DNA of 62,472 nt from Heminiphilus faecis. GTDB taxonomy: Bacteria > Bacteroidota > Bacteroidia > Bacteroidales > Muribaculaceae. The position numbers were made by a program, and so were the translations under genes. The notes beneath the pieces are model-generated. The model did not search any database. It had not been told where the DNA came from and was given only the letters and a program-made list of their open reading frames with translations. Shown here piece by piece: positions 29,991-38,900 of this stretch. The stretch covers positions 1 to 62,472 of the forward strand of contig NZ_VSMC01000019.1 in assembly GCF_008728965.1 (NCBI RefSeq), read 5' to 3'. The first letter of the stretch is position 1, and the number at the start of each line of letters is the position of its first letter.

Positions 29991-30893
29991 ATGAAAACAA
30001 GCAAAATATTAAGTGTAGCGCTGTTGGCGGTGTCGGCTGCGGCTTTTATCGGCTGCTCGTCCGATGACCCCGATACAAGCATCAGCGTCATCACGCCCGA
30101 CAGTACCGATCCTACAGAACTTGATACTTGGCTGCTCGCCAACTTCAACAAGCCCTATAACATCGACTTCAAATATCGCTACGAGGATATAGAGGGTGAC
30201 TTCGACTACTATCTTGTTCCGGCACGTTACGAGGATGCCGTGACTATGGCCCATCTGATTAAATACCTGTGTATCGAGACATATAACGAAGTGGCCGGTA
30301 CTGACTTTACCTGCCGCTACTTTCCCAAGATGTTCTATACGGTCGGCGAGTGGGAGTACAAAAATAACGGCACGTTTATACTCGGTACCGCCGAGGGTGG
30401 CCGCAAGATATTCCTTGCAGGTCTCAACTATCTGCCGCAATGTCTCGGAAATGCCGCACAGCTAAACCACTATTATTTCAAGACCATCCACCATGAATTT
30501 ACTCACATCCTTAATCAGACCAAGTCTATACCGGCCGATTTTCAGTTGGTGACCGGGTCGGGGTATGTGGCCGATATGTGGAGCGAGTCTCCGTTCAATC
30601 AGGAGTATATTGACAATGGCTTTATATCCTCTTATGCGCAGCACTCCTATCAGGAGGACTTTGCCGAGATGATGTCAATCTACGTAACAAACAGCACGGA
30701 GGACTGGAACGCTATGCTGTCTGAAGCTTCTTCATCAAGTCGTGAGCTGATACTGCAGAAACTCGATATCGTACGGACCTATATGGAAGAACACTTCAAT
30801 ATAGACATGGATGACCTCCGCGCCACGCTTCAGCGTCGTCAGAACGACGTGGTCAGCGGTAAGGTTGATCTTTCCGATTTAACAGTGGATTAA
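29991..30893 (+). CDS. SusCD-associated zinc metallohydrolase lipoprotein (HExxH)
   Basis: The 300-residue lipoprotein (lipobox FIGC then SSDDPD) carries the zinc-binding motif HHEFTHILNQ (HEFTH, about residues 166-170). Downstream acidic residues in the segment YQEDFAEMMSIYV (Glu about 225) are candidates for the third ligand. It matches the family described as substrate-import-associated zinc metallohydrolase lipoproteins, which travel with SusC/SusD. A surface peptidase role is likely but not shown. It sits 45 bp after susD. The neighbouring DUF4302 and BACON lipoproteins fit the same import complex. Confidence 0.85.
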   Translation: MKTSKILSVALLAVSAAAFIGCSSDDPDTSISVITPDSTDPTELDTWLLANFNKPYNIDFKYRYEDIEGDFDYYLVPARYEDAVTMAHLIKYLCIETYNEVAGTDFTCRYFPKMFYTVGEWEYKNNGTFILGTAEGGRKIFLAGLNYLPQCLGNAAQLNHYYFKTIHHEFTHILNQTKSIPADFQLVTGSGYVADMWSESPFNQEYIDNGFISSYAQHSYQEDFAEMMSIYVTNSTEDWNAMLSEASSSSRELILQKLDIVRTYMEEHFNIDMDDLRATLQRRQNDVVSGKVDLSDLTVD

Positions 30894-30901
30894 CCTATTA
30901 A

Positions 30902-32242
30902 ATGAACGAAATTATGAGATTTAACAGAATATTACCGGCAATGCTGATAGCCCTATCGGCTACACTGCTCCAATCATGTCTTAAAGATCAGGAAGATATA
31001 TTCGATGAACCGACATCACTCCGAGTGCAGGAGGTGCTCGACAATACCAAGAAAGTGTTGACAAGCTCCGATAATGGCTGGGTATTTGAGTACTATCCCG
31101 ACCGTAATATAAAATATGGAGGCTATATATATACGGTCAAGTTTGACGATGCTCAAGCTACAGTGGGTTGTGAACTCGCTCCGGGTGTTTTTGAAACGAG
31201 TCTTTATAAGATGAAAGGTGACAACGGTCCTACGCTGACTTTTGATTCCTACAACACTCTTATGCACTTCTTTTCCACTCCTTCGTCAGGACATTATGAG
31301 GCTTATGACGGTGACTTTGAATTTGCTATCATGGATGTGACCGACAATGTCATCAAACTGCGCGGGAAGCGTACCGGCAACATCATGTACATGCGCCGTC
31401 TCGAAGGCGATGCCGCGCAGTACATAGATGCGGTAGCCGCTATGTCCGACAACATGTTCCTGACTTCGGCTTCAGGTACAGTCGGCTCTGCCGCCGTTGA
31501 AGTGGGCATAGATCTTGACGTACGTTATATGGCAATCGCTTGGGGTGAGGGTGAAGACCAGTATGACGGCAACTACTTTCTGCCTACGCCCACCGGCATA
31601 CGTTTTATGTCGCCTGTGACGGTCGGCGACGCCACTGTCGAGGAACTTGTCTATGACCCGGACAACATGGTATACAGCGGTACCGACTCCAAAGGCAACG
31701 CTGTATCGTTAGCTGGAACTCTGCCTGCTACCTACACGAAATTTGAGGAGTATGCAGGCGAGTTTACCATTTACTTCAATCCCGGTGGTGACCCTTCGAC
31801 AGTAGACGTGACTTTGGTGCCTGATAAGGCAAATAACCGTTATCTGATTAAAGGATTGAATGATAACTATGATGTGGTGGCGACGTTTAAGAAGTCGTTG
31901 GGCGTACTTGAAATCTGCTCTCAGCAGGTAGCGGTCGATGATAGCAACGGACAGCTTATATGGTTCTGTGCATGGGGAATAAACCCGGCTACCGGGTCGG
32001 GTTCGATCACATGGGATGAGACCGCCGGCATGTACATCATAAAGGATCCGGAAACCCCCGGAGCGTATGAATTTACGTCTAACGGATATGCAGAATTGGG
32101 CTACCCGCCGAATTCATTTGCAGCCTATTACTTCACCGGAACGGTAGGTGGACAACCGAGAGGTCAGGCCGCTCGTAAATGGCGTGTAAATGGAGGCGAC
32201 GGCTATCAGATGACTTATATCGAAACTATGGTTAAAAAGTAA
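30902..32242 (+). CDS. DUF4302-like lipoprotein of the SusCD locus
   Basis: The 446-residue lipoprotein has a signal ending LLQSC then LKDQED; an in-frame ATG at 30914 would give a slightly shorter signal peptide and is equally plausible. The body is beta-rich (SDNGWVFEYYPDRNIKYGG, VELDVRYMAI-like strands). It resembles DUF4302 proteins found next to HExxH lipoproteins in SusCD loci, including BT2261-2264 of B. thetaiotaomicron. It probably sits on the extracellular face of the transporter complex. It starts 8 bp after the metallohydrolase gene. The exact function is unknown. Confidence 0.75.
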   Translation: MNEIMRFNRILPAMLIALSATLLQSCLKDQEDIFDEPTSLRVQEVLDNTKKVLTSSDNGWVFEYYPDRNIKYGGYIYTVKFDDAQATVGCELAPGVFETSLYKMKGDNGPTLTFDSYNTLMHFFSTPSSGHYEAYDGDFEFAIMDVTDNVIKLRGKRTGNIMYMRRLEGDAAQYIDAVAAMSDNMFLTSASGTVGSAAVEVGIDLDVRYMAIAWGEGEDQYDGNYFLPTPTGIRFMSPVTVGDATVEELVYDPDNMVYSGTDSKGNAVSLAGTLPATYTKFEEYAGEFTIYFNPGGDPSTVDVTLVPDKANNRYLIKGLNDNYDVVATFKKSLGVLEICSQQVAVDDSNGQLIWFCAWGINPATGSGSITWDETAGMYIIKDPETPGAYEFTSNGYAELGYPPNSFAAYYFTGTVGGQPRGQAARKWRVNGGDGYQMTYIETMVKK

Positions 32243-32254
32243 AATAACGCATAT

Positions 32255-33487
32255 ATGAAAAAAATATTCAATATACTTATGATAGCCATCATCGCCGGCG
32301 TCGCTTTCACGGCTTGCGATGACGATGATGACAAGTGGGTCGGCGACGGTACCTCGACATTGTCGATATTGAGCCGCGAGACCTCATTTCCGGCCGCTGC
32401 TTCGCAGGGCTCTATAGTGGTCGATACTACCGATCCCGTGACAGTCACCTCATCCGATCAGGGATGGGTGACCACCGCGGTGAGCGGCAATACCATATCG
32501 GTTAGTGTTACAGAAAATACGTCACTTGACGGACGTTCTTCCACTTTGACGATAAAGGCCGGCAGCAAGACTGCCGAAATCTCGGTAATTCAGTCGGGAC
32601 TTATATTTGACATGGGCGGTGTGCTCAATATCGGCTCAGGTGACGACGCCACTACCCTTACATATCCGTTTAAGACCAACGCTCCGGTAACTGTAACTAC
32701 CGATGCCGACTGGTGTACGGCCTCAATTGTCGATGACGCGCTTGTAGTGAGCATGACCGAGAACAGCACCGGACATGTACGCCGATGCAATATATTCTAC
32801 AAAGTAGGCACTATAGAGGACCGCATACCGGTTGCGCAGTGCGACTTCGACAAGGATATAGCCGGCGAGTGGATGTTCTTCTTTACTGATGCTAATGGTG
32901 CGGATAAGGGGTATTATGTGGATATTGTAAAGGATGGTTCGAATCATTATCTTCAACTTAATGAGAAAGATTTGATACCTGTTGTTTATAATGCCGTTAC
33001 CGGTTCGATATCAATCAAGGGCGGTCAGTTTATCCGTAACTTTATTAATGGGGGTAAAACATATTATCTGCATACTATAATATGGGATACTATCGAAGGT
33101 TATCTTACATGGAGTAAATCGGCCGGCATGGCTGCCGAGCTTACGTATAGTGTGCTTAGTGACGGTACGCCGGTGTCAGTCGGCTTCTTTGAAGATGACG
33201 GTATGTGGGGTAGTTATGTATCTACCGCTATACGTCTTGAACTCTTTACTTCAAAAACGACTGTTGACAGCAGTACACGAGCTAAATTGGTTTATCTCAC
33301 GATGATAGAACCGTATCTACTTCGAATAGAACCAACGGCAGAGGCTGCTTCGGCGGCAACTCCGTTGACTATATCGGCTCCGTCACGCAATATGGCGTCT
33401 ACCTTGAATATGGGCAGGGAGCTTCAGCTCCGCAATGCGGAGAAAGTTGTGAGCGTCGACGCCACAACAGCACGAATAGTGCGTTAA
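32255..33487 (+). CDS. BACON-domain surface lipoprotein of the SusCD locus
   Basis: The 410-residue lipoprotein (lipobox AFTAC followed by an Asp-rich DDDDDK, consistent with a lipoprotein export signal for the surface) carries two BACON-like domains. Their repeating patterns are DQGWVTTAVSGNTISVSVTEN (about residues 65-110) and DADWCTASIVDDALVVSMTEN (about 145-185). The C-terminal half (about 200-400) is a beta-sandwich of unknown family (GEWMFFFTDANG onward). It is the last gene of the operon, 12 bp after the DUF4302 gene, and ends at a clear terminator. It probably helps capture substrate at the cell surface. Confidence 0.75.
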   Translation: MKKIFNILMIAIIAGVAFTACDDDDDKWVGDGTSTLSILSRETSFPAAASQGSIVVDTTDPVTVTSSDQGWVTTAVSGNTISVSVTENTSLDGRSSTLTIKAGSKTAEISVIQSGLIFDMGGVLNIGSGDDATTLTYPFKTNAPVTVTTDADWCTASIVDDALVVSMTENSTGHVRRCNIFYKVGTIEDRIPVAQCDFDKDIAGEWMFFFTDANGADKGYYVDIVKDGSNHYLQLNEKDLIPVVYNAVTGSISIKGGQFIRNFINGGKTYYLHTIIWDTIEGYLTWSKSAGMAAELTYSVLSDGTPVSVGFFEDDGMWGSYVSTAIRLELFTSKTTVDSSTRAKLVYLTMIEPYLLRIEPTAEAASAATPLTISAPSRNMASTLNMGRELQLRNAEKVVSVDATTARIVR

Positions 33488-33520
33488 TCCCGGCTACAAA
33501 AACAGCTTTATACTACAGAA

Positions 33521-33557
33521 CGGAGGGTGTACCTGTGAAGGCGCACCCTCCGGCTTT
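33521..33557 (+). terminator. Terminator of the SusCD operon
   Basis: CGGAGGGTG (33521-33529) pairs with CACCCTCCG (33544-33552), followed by GCTTTT. The loop contains CCTGTGAAGG, the same core as one hairpin of the adjacent repeat array. Confidence 0.8.
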
Positions 33558-33635
33558 TACGCACCGTCCACATACTTGTCGGTAGGTAGGCCGATACCAC
33601 GGTATCCGCCTACGACCCGCATGGCCCTCGCACTG

Positions 33636-33790
33636 TTTGCCGTGTTACCGGGACATCCGCGGAGTCCGGATGCTGTCCACATTGTCCACGCTCTGTCGTT
33701 TGCCGTGGTACCGGGACATCCGTGGAGTCCGGCTCCCGTCCACATTGTCCTCGTTCTGTATGTAGTGTTACCGGAGCATCCGCGGAGTCC
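33636..33790. repeat. Minisatellite block 1 (module A, about 2.5 units)
   Basis: Consecutive units of 60-63 bp carry the core CCGCGGAGTCCGG and the tail CCACATTGTCC. The third unit runs into module B at 33791. Units differ by a 3-bp TCG insertion after CTCTG. Confidence 0.75.
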
Positions 33791-34138
33791 GATAAGGACT
33801 CCTGCCAAATGTTAGCCGGGGACAAGCCGTCGTCTGAGTATCTGCGTCTCCGCCCCAGCGGAGCCTGTGAAGGCTCCTGCCCTGACATTAACCTTGCTTT
33901 TCCCCTATATCGCCATTCCTCAAAAAAGACTGATGTTTGGCAAGAGTCTTTGCAGACTCTAAAATGGCCGTAATCTCGATACCGGGCACTTCGTACCCGG
34001 CTAACAAACAGCAAGCGACTTTCAGTCGCCCAATCCGCTCCCACACTCTGTCGTTTGCCGTGTTACCGGGACATCCGTGGAGTCCGGCTCCCGTCCACAT
34101 TGTCCACGCTCTGTATGTAGTGTTACCGGAGCATCCGC

Positions 34139-34398
34139 GGAGTCCGATAAGGACTCCTGCCAAATGTTAGCCGGGGACAAGCCGTCGGTAGACGGCGCAG
34201 TCTCCGGTATCTGCGTCTCCGCCCCAGCGGAGCCTGTGAAGGCTCCTGCCCTGACATTAACCTTGCTTTTCCCCTATATCGCCATTCCTCAAAAAAGACT
34301 GATGTTTGGCAAGAGTCTTTGCAGACTCTAAAATGGCCGTAATCTCGATACCGGGCACTTCGTACCCGGCTAACAAATAGCAAGCGACTTTCAGTCGC
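34139..34398. repeat. Representative B+C repeat unit with six hairpins
   Basis: In order: GGAGTCC/GGACTCC (34139-34157), GCCGTC/GACGGC (34181-34196), GGAGCC/GGCTCC (34229-34246), AGAGTCT/AGACTCT (34312-34329), CCGGG/CCCGG (34351-34369) and GCGACT/AGTCGC (34384-34398). Loops are 3-9 nt. The same six recur, with small changes, in the other units. Confidence 0.85.
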
Positions 34399-34961
34399 CC
34401 AATCCGCTCCCACACTCTGTCGTTTGCCGTGGTACCGGGACATCCGTGGAGTCCGGCTCCCGTCCACATTGTCCACGCTCTGTTTGCCGTGTTACCGGAA
34501 CATCCGTGGAGTCCGGCAAGGACTCCTGCCAAATGTTAGCCGGGGACAAGCCGTCGGTAGACGGCGCAGTCTCCGGTATATGTGTCGCCGCCCCAGCGGA
34601 GCCTGTGAAGGCTCCTGCCCTGACATTAACCTTGCTTTTCCCCTGAATCGCCATTCCTCATTTGGCAAGAGTCTTTACAGACTCTAAAATGGCCGTAATC
34701 TCGATACCGGGCACTTCGTACCCGGCTAACAAACAGCAAGCGACTTTCAGTCGCCCAATCCGCTCCCACGCTCTGTCGTTTGCCGTGTTACCGGGACATC
34801 CGTGGAGTCCGATAAGGACTCCTGCCAAATGTTAGCCGGGGACAAGCCGTCGGTAGACGGTGCAGTCTCCGGTATATGTGTCGCCATCCCAGCGGAGCCT
34901 GCCAAGGCTCCTGCCCTGACATTAACCTTGCTTTTTGTTTGTGTGTTATCAAACTATTCGT

Positions 34962-34969
34962 TAAATTTG
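34962..34969 (+). promoter_or_regulatory. -7 element of the RAYT-like transposase gene
   Basis: TAAATTTG matches TAnnTTTG and ends only 3 nt before the ATG at 34973, so the transcript would start at or beside the start codon. Confidence 0.55.
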
Positions 34970-34972
34970 TCC

Positions 34973-35419
34973 ATGAGCTTCACTCAATTGAACTATCATA
35001 TTATTTTTAGTACTAAAAACCGTGTAAAGTCAATTGCACCACAGGTAGAGAGGCGTATATATACGTTACTCTATGTCCTGTCGCTTGATAAAAAAGCGGT
35101 TGTGCATCGCATCGGCGGTTACGAAGACCATGTTCACATGCTTGTCAGTTTACCTTCCGACATATCGCTATCTGAATATATTAAATATATAAAGCAAAAT
35201 TCCAGTCGGATAATCGGTGGAGAGATTTGTATCGGATGGACCGGGTGGGAAGAGGGCTATGGAGCTTTTACTTTGCGCAATTCCGATATTGATACGGTAA
35301 AAGAATACATAGTCAGACAGAAAGAACATCACCGTCATGTTCCCTTTATCGAAGAATACAGGAATTGGTTGATTGAACAAGGCATTTCCCCTGAAGAGCC
35401 CTTTTTTCCAAAAGTCTGA
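34973..35419 (+). CDS. REP-associated tyrosine transposase-like protein (Y1/IS200 family)
   Basis: The 148-residue protein read from ATG 34973 (MSFTQLNYHIIFSTKNR) is a complete Y1 HUH nuclease domain. It has the metal-binding HUH motif in GYEDHVHMLVSL (about residues 46-57), YGAFTLRNS and the catalytic Tyr in TVKEYIVRQKEHHRH (about residue 117). IS200/IS605 TnpA and RAYT proteins cut single-stranded DNA at hairpins. A longer in-frame start at 34802 is rejected because it reads through repeat module B and the promoter. No tnpB partner exists. Lying singly inside a hairpin array points to RAYT-type domestication; activity is unknown. Confidence 0.85.
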   Translation: MSFTQLNYHIIFSTKNRVKSIAPQVERRIYTLLYVLSLDKKAVVHRIGGYEDHVHMLVSLPSDISLSEYIKYIKQNSSRIIGGEICIGWTGWEEGYGAFTLRNSDIDTVKEYIVRQKEHHRHVPFIEEYRNWLIEQGISPEEPFFPKV

Positions 35420-35533
35420 TGTTTGGCAAGAGTCTTTGCAGACTCTAAAATGGCCGTAATCTTGATACCGGGCACTTCGTACCCGGCTAACAAACAGCAA
35501 GCGACTTTCAGTCGCCCAATCCGCTCCCACGCT

Positions 35534-35752
35534 CTGTCGTTTGTTGTGGTGCCGGGATATCCGCGGAGTCCGGCTCCCGTCCACATTGTCCTCGCTCTGT
35601 TTGTCGTGTTACCGGGACATCCGCGGAGTCCGGCTCCCGTCCACATTGTCCTCGCTCTGTTTGCCGTGTTACCGGAACACCCGCGGAGTCCGGATCCCGT
35701 CCACATTGTCCTCGCTCTGTTTGTTGTGTTACCGGGATATCCGCGGAGTCCG
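35534..35752. repeat. Minisatellite block at the right end (module A, 3.5-4 units)
   Basis: Near-perfect 60-bp tandem units, each containing CCGCGGAGTCCGG and CCCGTCCACATTGTCCTCGC, run from the end of module C to the start of the last module B. This is the longest and most uniform block, as expected of a recent expansion. Long reading frames through it are a by-product of the 60-bp (20-codon) period. Confidence 0.8.
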
Positions 35753-35873
35753 ACAAGGACTCCTGCCAAATGTTAGCCGGGGACAAGCCGTCGTCAGACG
35801 GCGCAGTCTCCGGTACCTGCGTCTCCGCCCCTGCGGAGCCTGTGAAGGCTCCTGCCAGCCGCATGGCTCCAAT

Positions 35874-35913
35874 AAAAAACATTCCCTGTCGCGATGATGC
35901 GCGGCAGGGAATG
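35874..35913 (-). terminator. Intrinsic terminator of carB
   Basis: On the minus strand CATTCCCTG pairs with CAGGGAATG and is followed by a T6 run. It begins 22 bp downstream of the carB stop codon and closes the right side of the repeat array. Confidence 0.85.
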
Positions 35914-35934
35914 TATATAGGTTGAGTTGGTATT

Positions 35935-38900
35935 TTATTTGTATTCTTGCCACGGGGTGATGCCGAGAGCGGTAACTGGCTTGTTGAGGAATGCCTTTAC
36001 GTAGGCTCCGGCAAGGCGCGCGTTGGTCAGCAACGGTATGTTGTGGTCAATGGCCCAGCGGCGTATGCGGTAACCGTTGGTAAGCTCGCGCTTGGTATGA
36101 TTTTTTGGAATGTTGATCACGAGGTCAACCTTGTGGCCGGCTATGATGTCGAGCACATTCTCGCCTTCTTCGTCAGGCCAGCATACGGCGTGGGCCTCGA
36201 TGCCGTTGTTGTTGAGGAACTTGGCTGTGCCTTCAGTAGCGTATATCTTGTAGCCGTGTTCGTCAAGCAGACGGCATGCGTCAAGCATGTCGACCTTGCC
36301 GCGAACGTCGCCGGAGCTGACAAGCACTCCGGTTTCGGGCACATGGTGTCCTACCGATATCATGGCGTTGAGCAGAGCTTCGTCAAAGTCTTTGCCGAGG
36401 CATCCCACTTCGCCGGTCGACGACATGTCGACTCCAAGCACCGGGTCGGCTTTGTGGAGACGGGCAAATGAGAACTGTGAAGCCTTTATGCCTATGTAGT
36501 CGATGTCAAAAGTCGAGGTGTCTACTTTCTCTACCTTCTCGCCGAGCATGATGCGGGTGGCGGTTTCGATGAAGTTCTTTTTCAGTACTTTGCTGACAAA
36601 GGGGAACGAACGTGAGGCACGCAGATTGCACTCGATGACCTTCACGTCGTTGTCTTTGGCGAGGTACTGGATGTTGAACGGGCCCGATATGTTGAGCTCG
36701 CGGGCTATCTTGGCGCTTATGCGTTTGATGCGGCGTGCTGTGGCGAGGTATATTTTCTGTGCGGGGAACACGAGAGTAGCGTCGCCGGAGTGTACGCCGG
36801 CAAATTCGATATGTTCGGAAATAGCGTACTCCACAATCTCACCGTTGCGGGCTACCGCGTCAAACTCGATCTCCTTGGCGTTCTGCAGGAATTCAGATAC
36901 GACAACCGGATACTCTTTGGACACCTTGGCAGCCTGATCGAGGAAGCGCGTCATTTGTTCGTAGTCATAACATACGTTCATGGCGGCGCCGGATAGCACA
37001 TAGCTCGGGCGTATCAGTACGGGGAAGCCTACTTCTTCGACAAACGACTCGATCTCGCTAAGCGTGGTAAGTTCTTTCCATCGGGGCTGGTCGATGCCAA
37101 GCTGGTCGAGCATGGCAGAGAACTTGTGTCGGTTTTCGGCGCGGTCGATTGACACGGGCGAGGTGCCGAGGATGGGCACGTGGCGGCGGTGCAGCTTCAT
37201 GGCGAGGTTGTTGGGTATCTGTCCGCCAACGCTCACGATGACTCCGCGGGGCGCTTCAAGGTCGATGATGTCCATGACACGTTCGAAGCTCAACTCGTCG
37301 AAATAGAGCCGGTCGCACATGTCATAGTCGGTCGACACAGTCTCAGGATTGTAGTTTATCATGATTGACTTGTAGCCGAGTTTGCGGCATGTGCTTGCTG
37401 CATTGACCGAACACCAGTCAAACTCAACCGAACTGCCTATGCGGTAAGCCCCGGATCCGAGCACTACAATATTGTTGCCGGCATTCATGTCGTAGGGTAT
37501 CGAGTTCTCGTCGGCACCGTAAGTGACATACAGGTAATTGGTGAGGTCGGGATACTCCGAAGCCACCGTGTTGATGCGCCGAACGCGTGGTGTTACTTCA
37601 AGGGCCTTGCGGTGATTGCGCACACGGAGTATCTCCGGCTCCATGTTGCCTGACGGATTTTCCACGAAGCGTGCTATCTGGAAGTCGGAGAAGCCGAGAC
37701 GTTTGGCTTCTTGCAGTACATCCTTTGGCAGGTCTTCTATCTTGTCATAGCCCTTCAGCACTCCGGAGTAGCGTACTATATTGTTGAGGCGCTCGATAAA
37801 CCAGCGGTCAATCTTGGTCAGGTCTTCGATACGTTCTACCGTGTAGCCTTTTTCAAGAGCCTGAGCAATGGCGAAGACGCGCAGATCGGTGGGGTGAGAC
37901 AGTGCTTTGTCGAGGTCATCGAAACGGATGTCGTTGTTGCCGACGAATCCGTGCATGCCCTGACCTATCATACGCAGACCTTTCTGTATTATTTCTTCAA
38001 ATGACTTGCCTATAGACATGATTTCGCCTACGGACTTCATGGATGAGCCGATTTCGCGGTCGACACCGACAAATTTGGTGAGGTCCCAGCGGGGTATCTT
38101 TACAATCATGTAGTCGACTGACGGAGCTACGTAAGCAGAGTTGGGAGTGCCCATTTCGCCTATCTGGTCAAGTGTGTATCCGAGAGCGAGTTTTGCGGCT
38201 ACAAAAGCCAGCGGATAGCCCGACGCCTTTGACGCGAGAGCTGACGAACGGCTGAGACGGGCGTTGATTTCGATGATGCGGTAGTCGTTGGTCTCGGCGT
38301 TAAATGCATACTGGATGTTGCACTCGCCCACGATGCCTATGTGACGCACGACCTTTGTGGCTATGTCCTCGAGCATCTTTATCTGCTCTTTGGTGAGTGA
38401 CACTATGGGGGCTACGACAATGGACTCGCCGGTGTGTATGCCCAGAGGGTCGAAGTTCTCCATCGGCACTACGGTGAAGCAGTGGTCGTTGGCGTCGCGG
38501 ATCACTTCAAACTCAATCTCTTTCCATCCTTTCAGCGACTCCTCGACAAGTATCTGCTTGGAGTAGGCGAGAGCGCTCTCGCAGTGTTTGGTAAATTCCT
38601 CGTCGTTAGTGCATATGCCGGAACCGAGACCGCCGAGCGCGTAGCCTGAACGTACCATCACGGGATATCCGATACGGTGGGCGACTTCTACGGCTGCATC
38701 AAGGCTTTCCACAGCCTGCGACACGGGCGTCTTTACGTCAATCTCATTGAGCTTTTTCACGAACAGGTCGCGGTCCTCTGTTATCATGATGGCCTCGACC
38801 GATGTGCCGAGCACCTTGACGTCGTATTTGTCAAGCACGCCGCTCAGGTAAAGCTCCGTACCGCAGTTGAGTGCGGTCTGTCCACCGAAAGCGAGCAATA

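Larger units (their letters stand above)
33600..35868. repeat. Composite hairpin-rich repeat array with embedded transposase
   Basis: All copies lie in the same orientation and are built from three modules. Module A is a 60-63 bp minisatellite unit (accGGGACATCCGCGGAGTCCGG core). Module B starts at GATAAGGACTCC and ends at CATTAACCTTGCTTTT; copies begin near 33791, 34146, 34516, 34812 and 35752, the first and last incomplete. Module C runs from a pyrimidine-rich stretch through GATGTTTGGCAAGAG to CAATCCGCTCCCAC; copies begin near 33902, 34271, 34641 and 35410. The full period is about 357-369 bp. The transposase gene occupies the B/C junction of the fourth unit. The array lies between convergent operons, a typical site for REP-like sequences. 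Confidence 0.9.

Noticed and set aside
34802-34972. N-terminal extension of the transposase gene
   Set aside because: It translates repeat module B and passes through the promoter-like element at 34962-34969; the Y1 domain is complete from the ATG at 34973.
33600-35868. CRISPR array
   Set aside because: The repeats are long, modular and separated by other repeats rather than unique spacers of constant length, and no cas gene is present.
33576-35897. Several reading frames of 60-140 codons in the repeat array, with a 20-residue period
   Set aside because: They arise from the 60-bp minisatellite period being a multiple of three. Frames are open on both strands, share no start or promoter signals and look like low-complexity translation.
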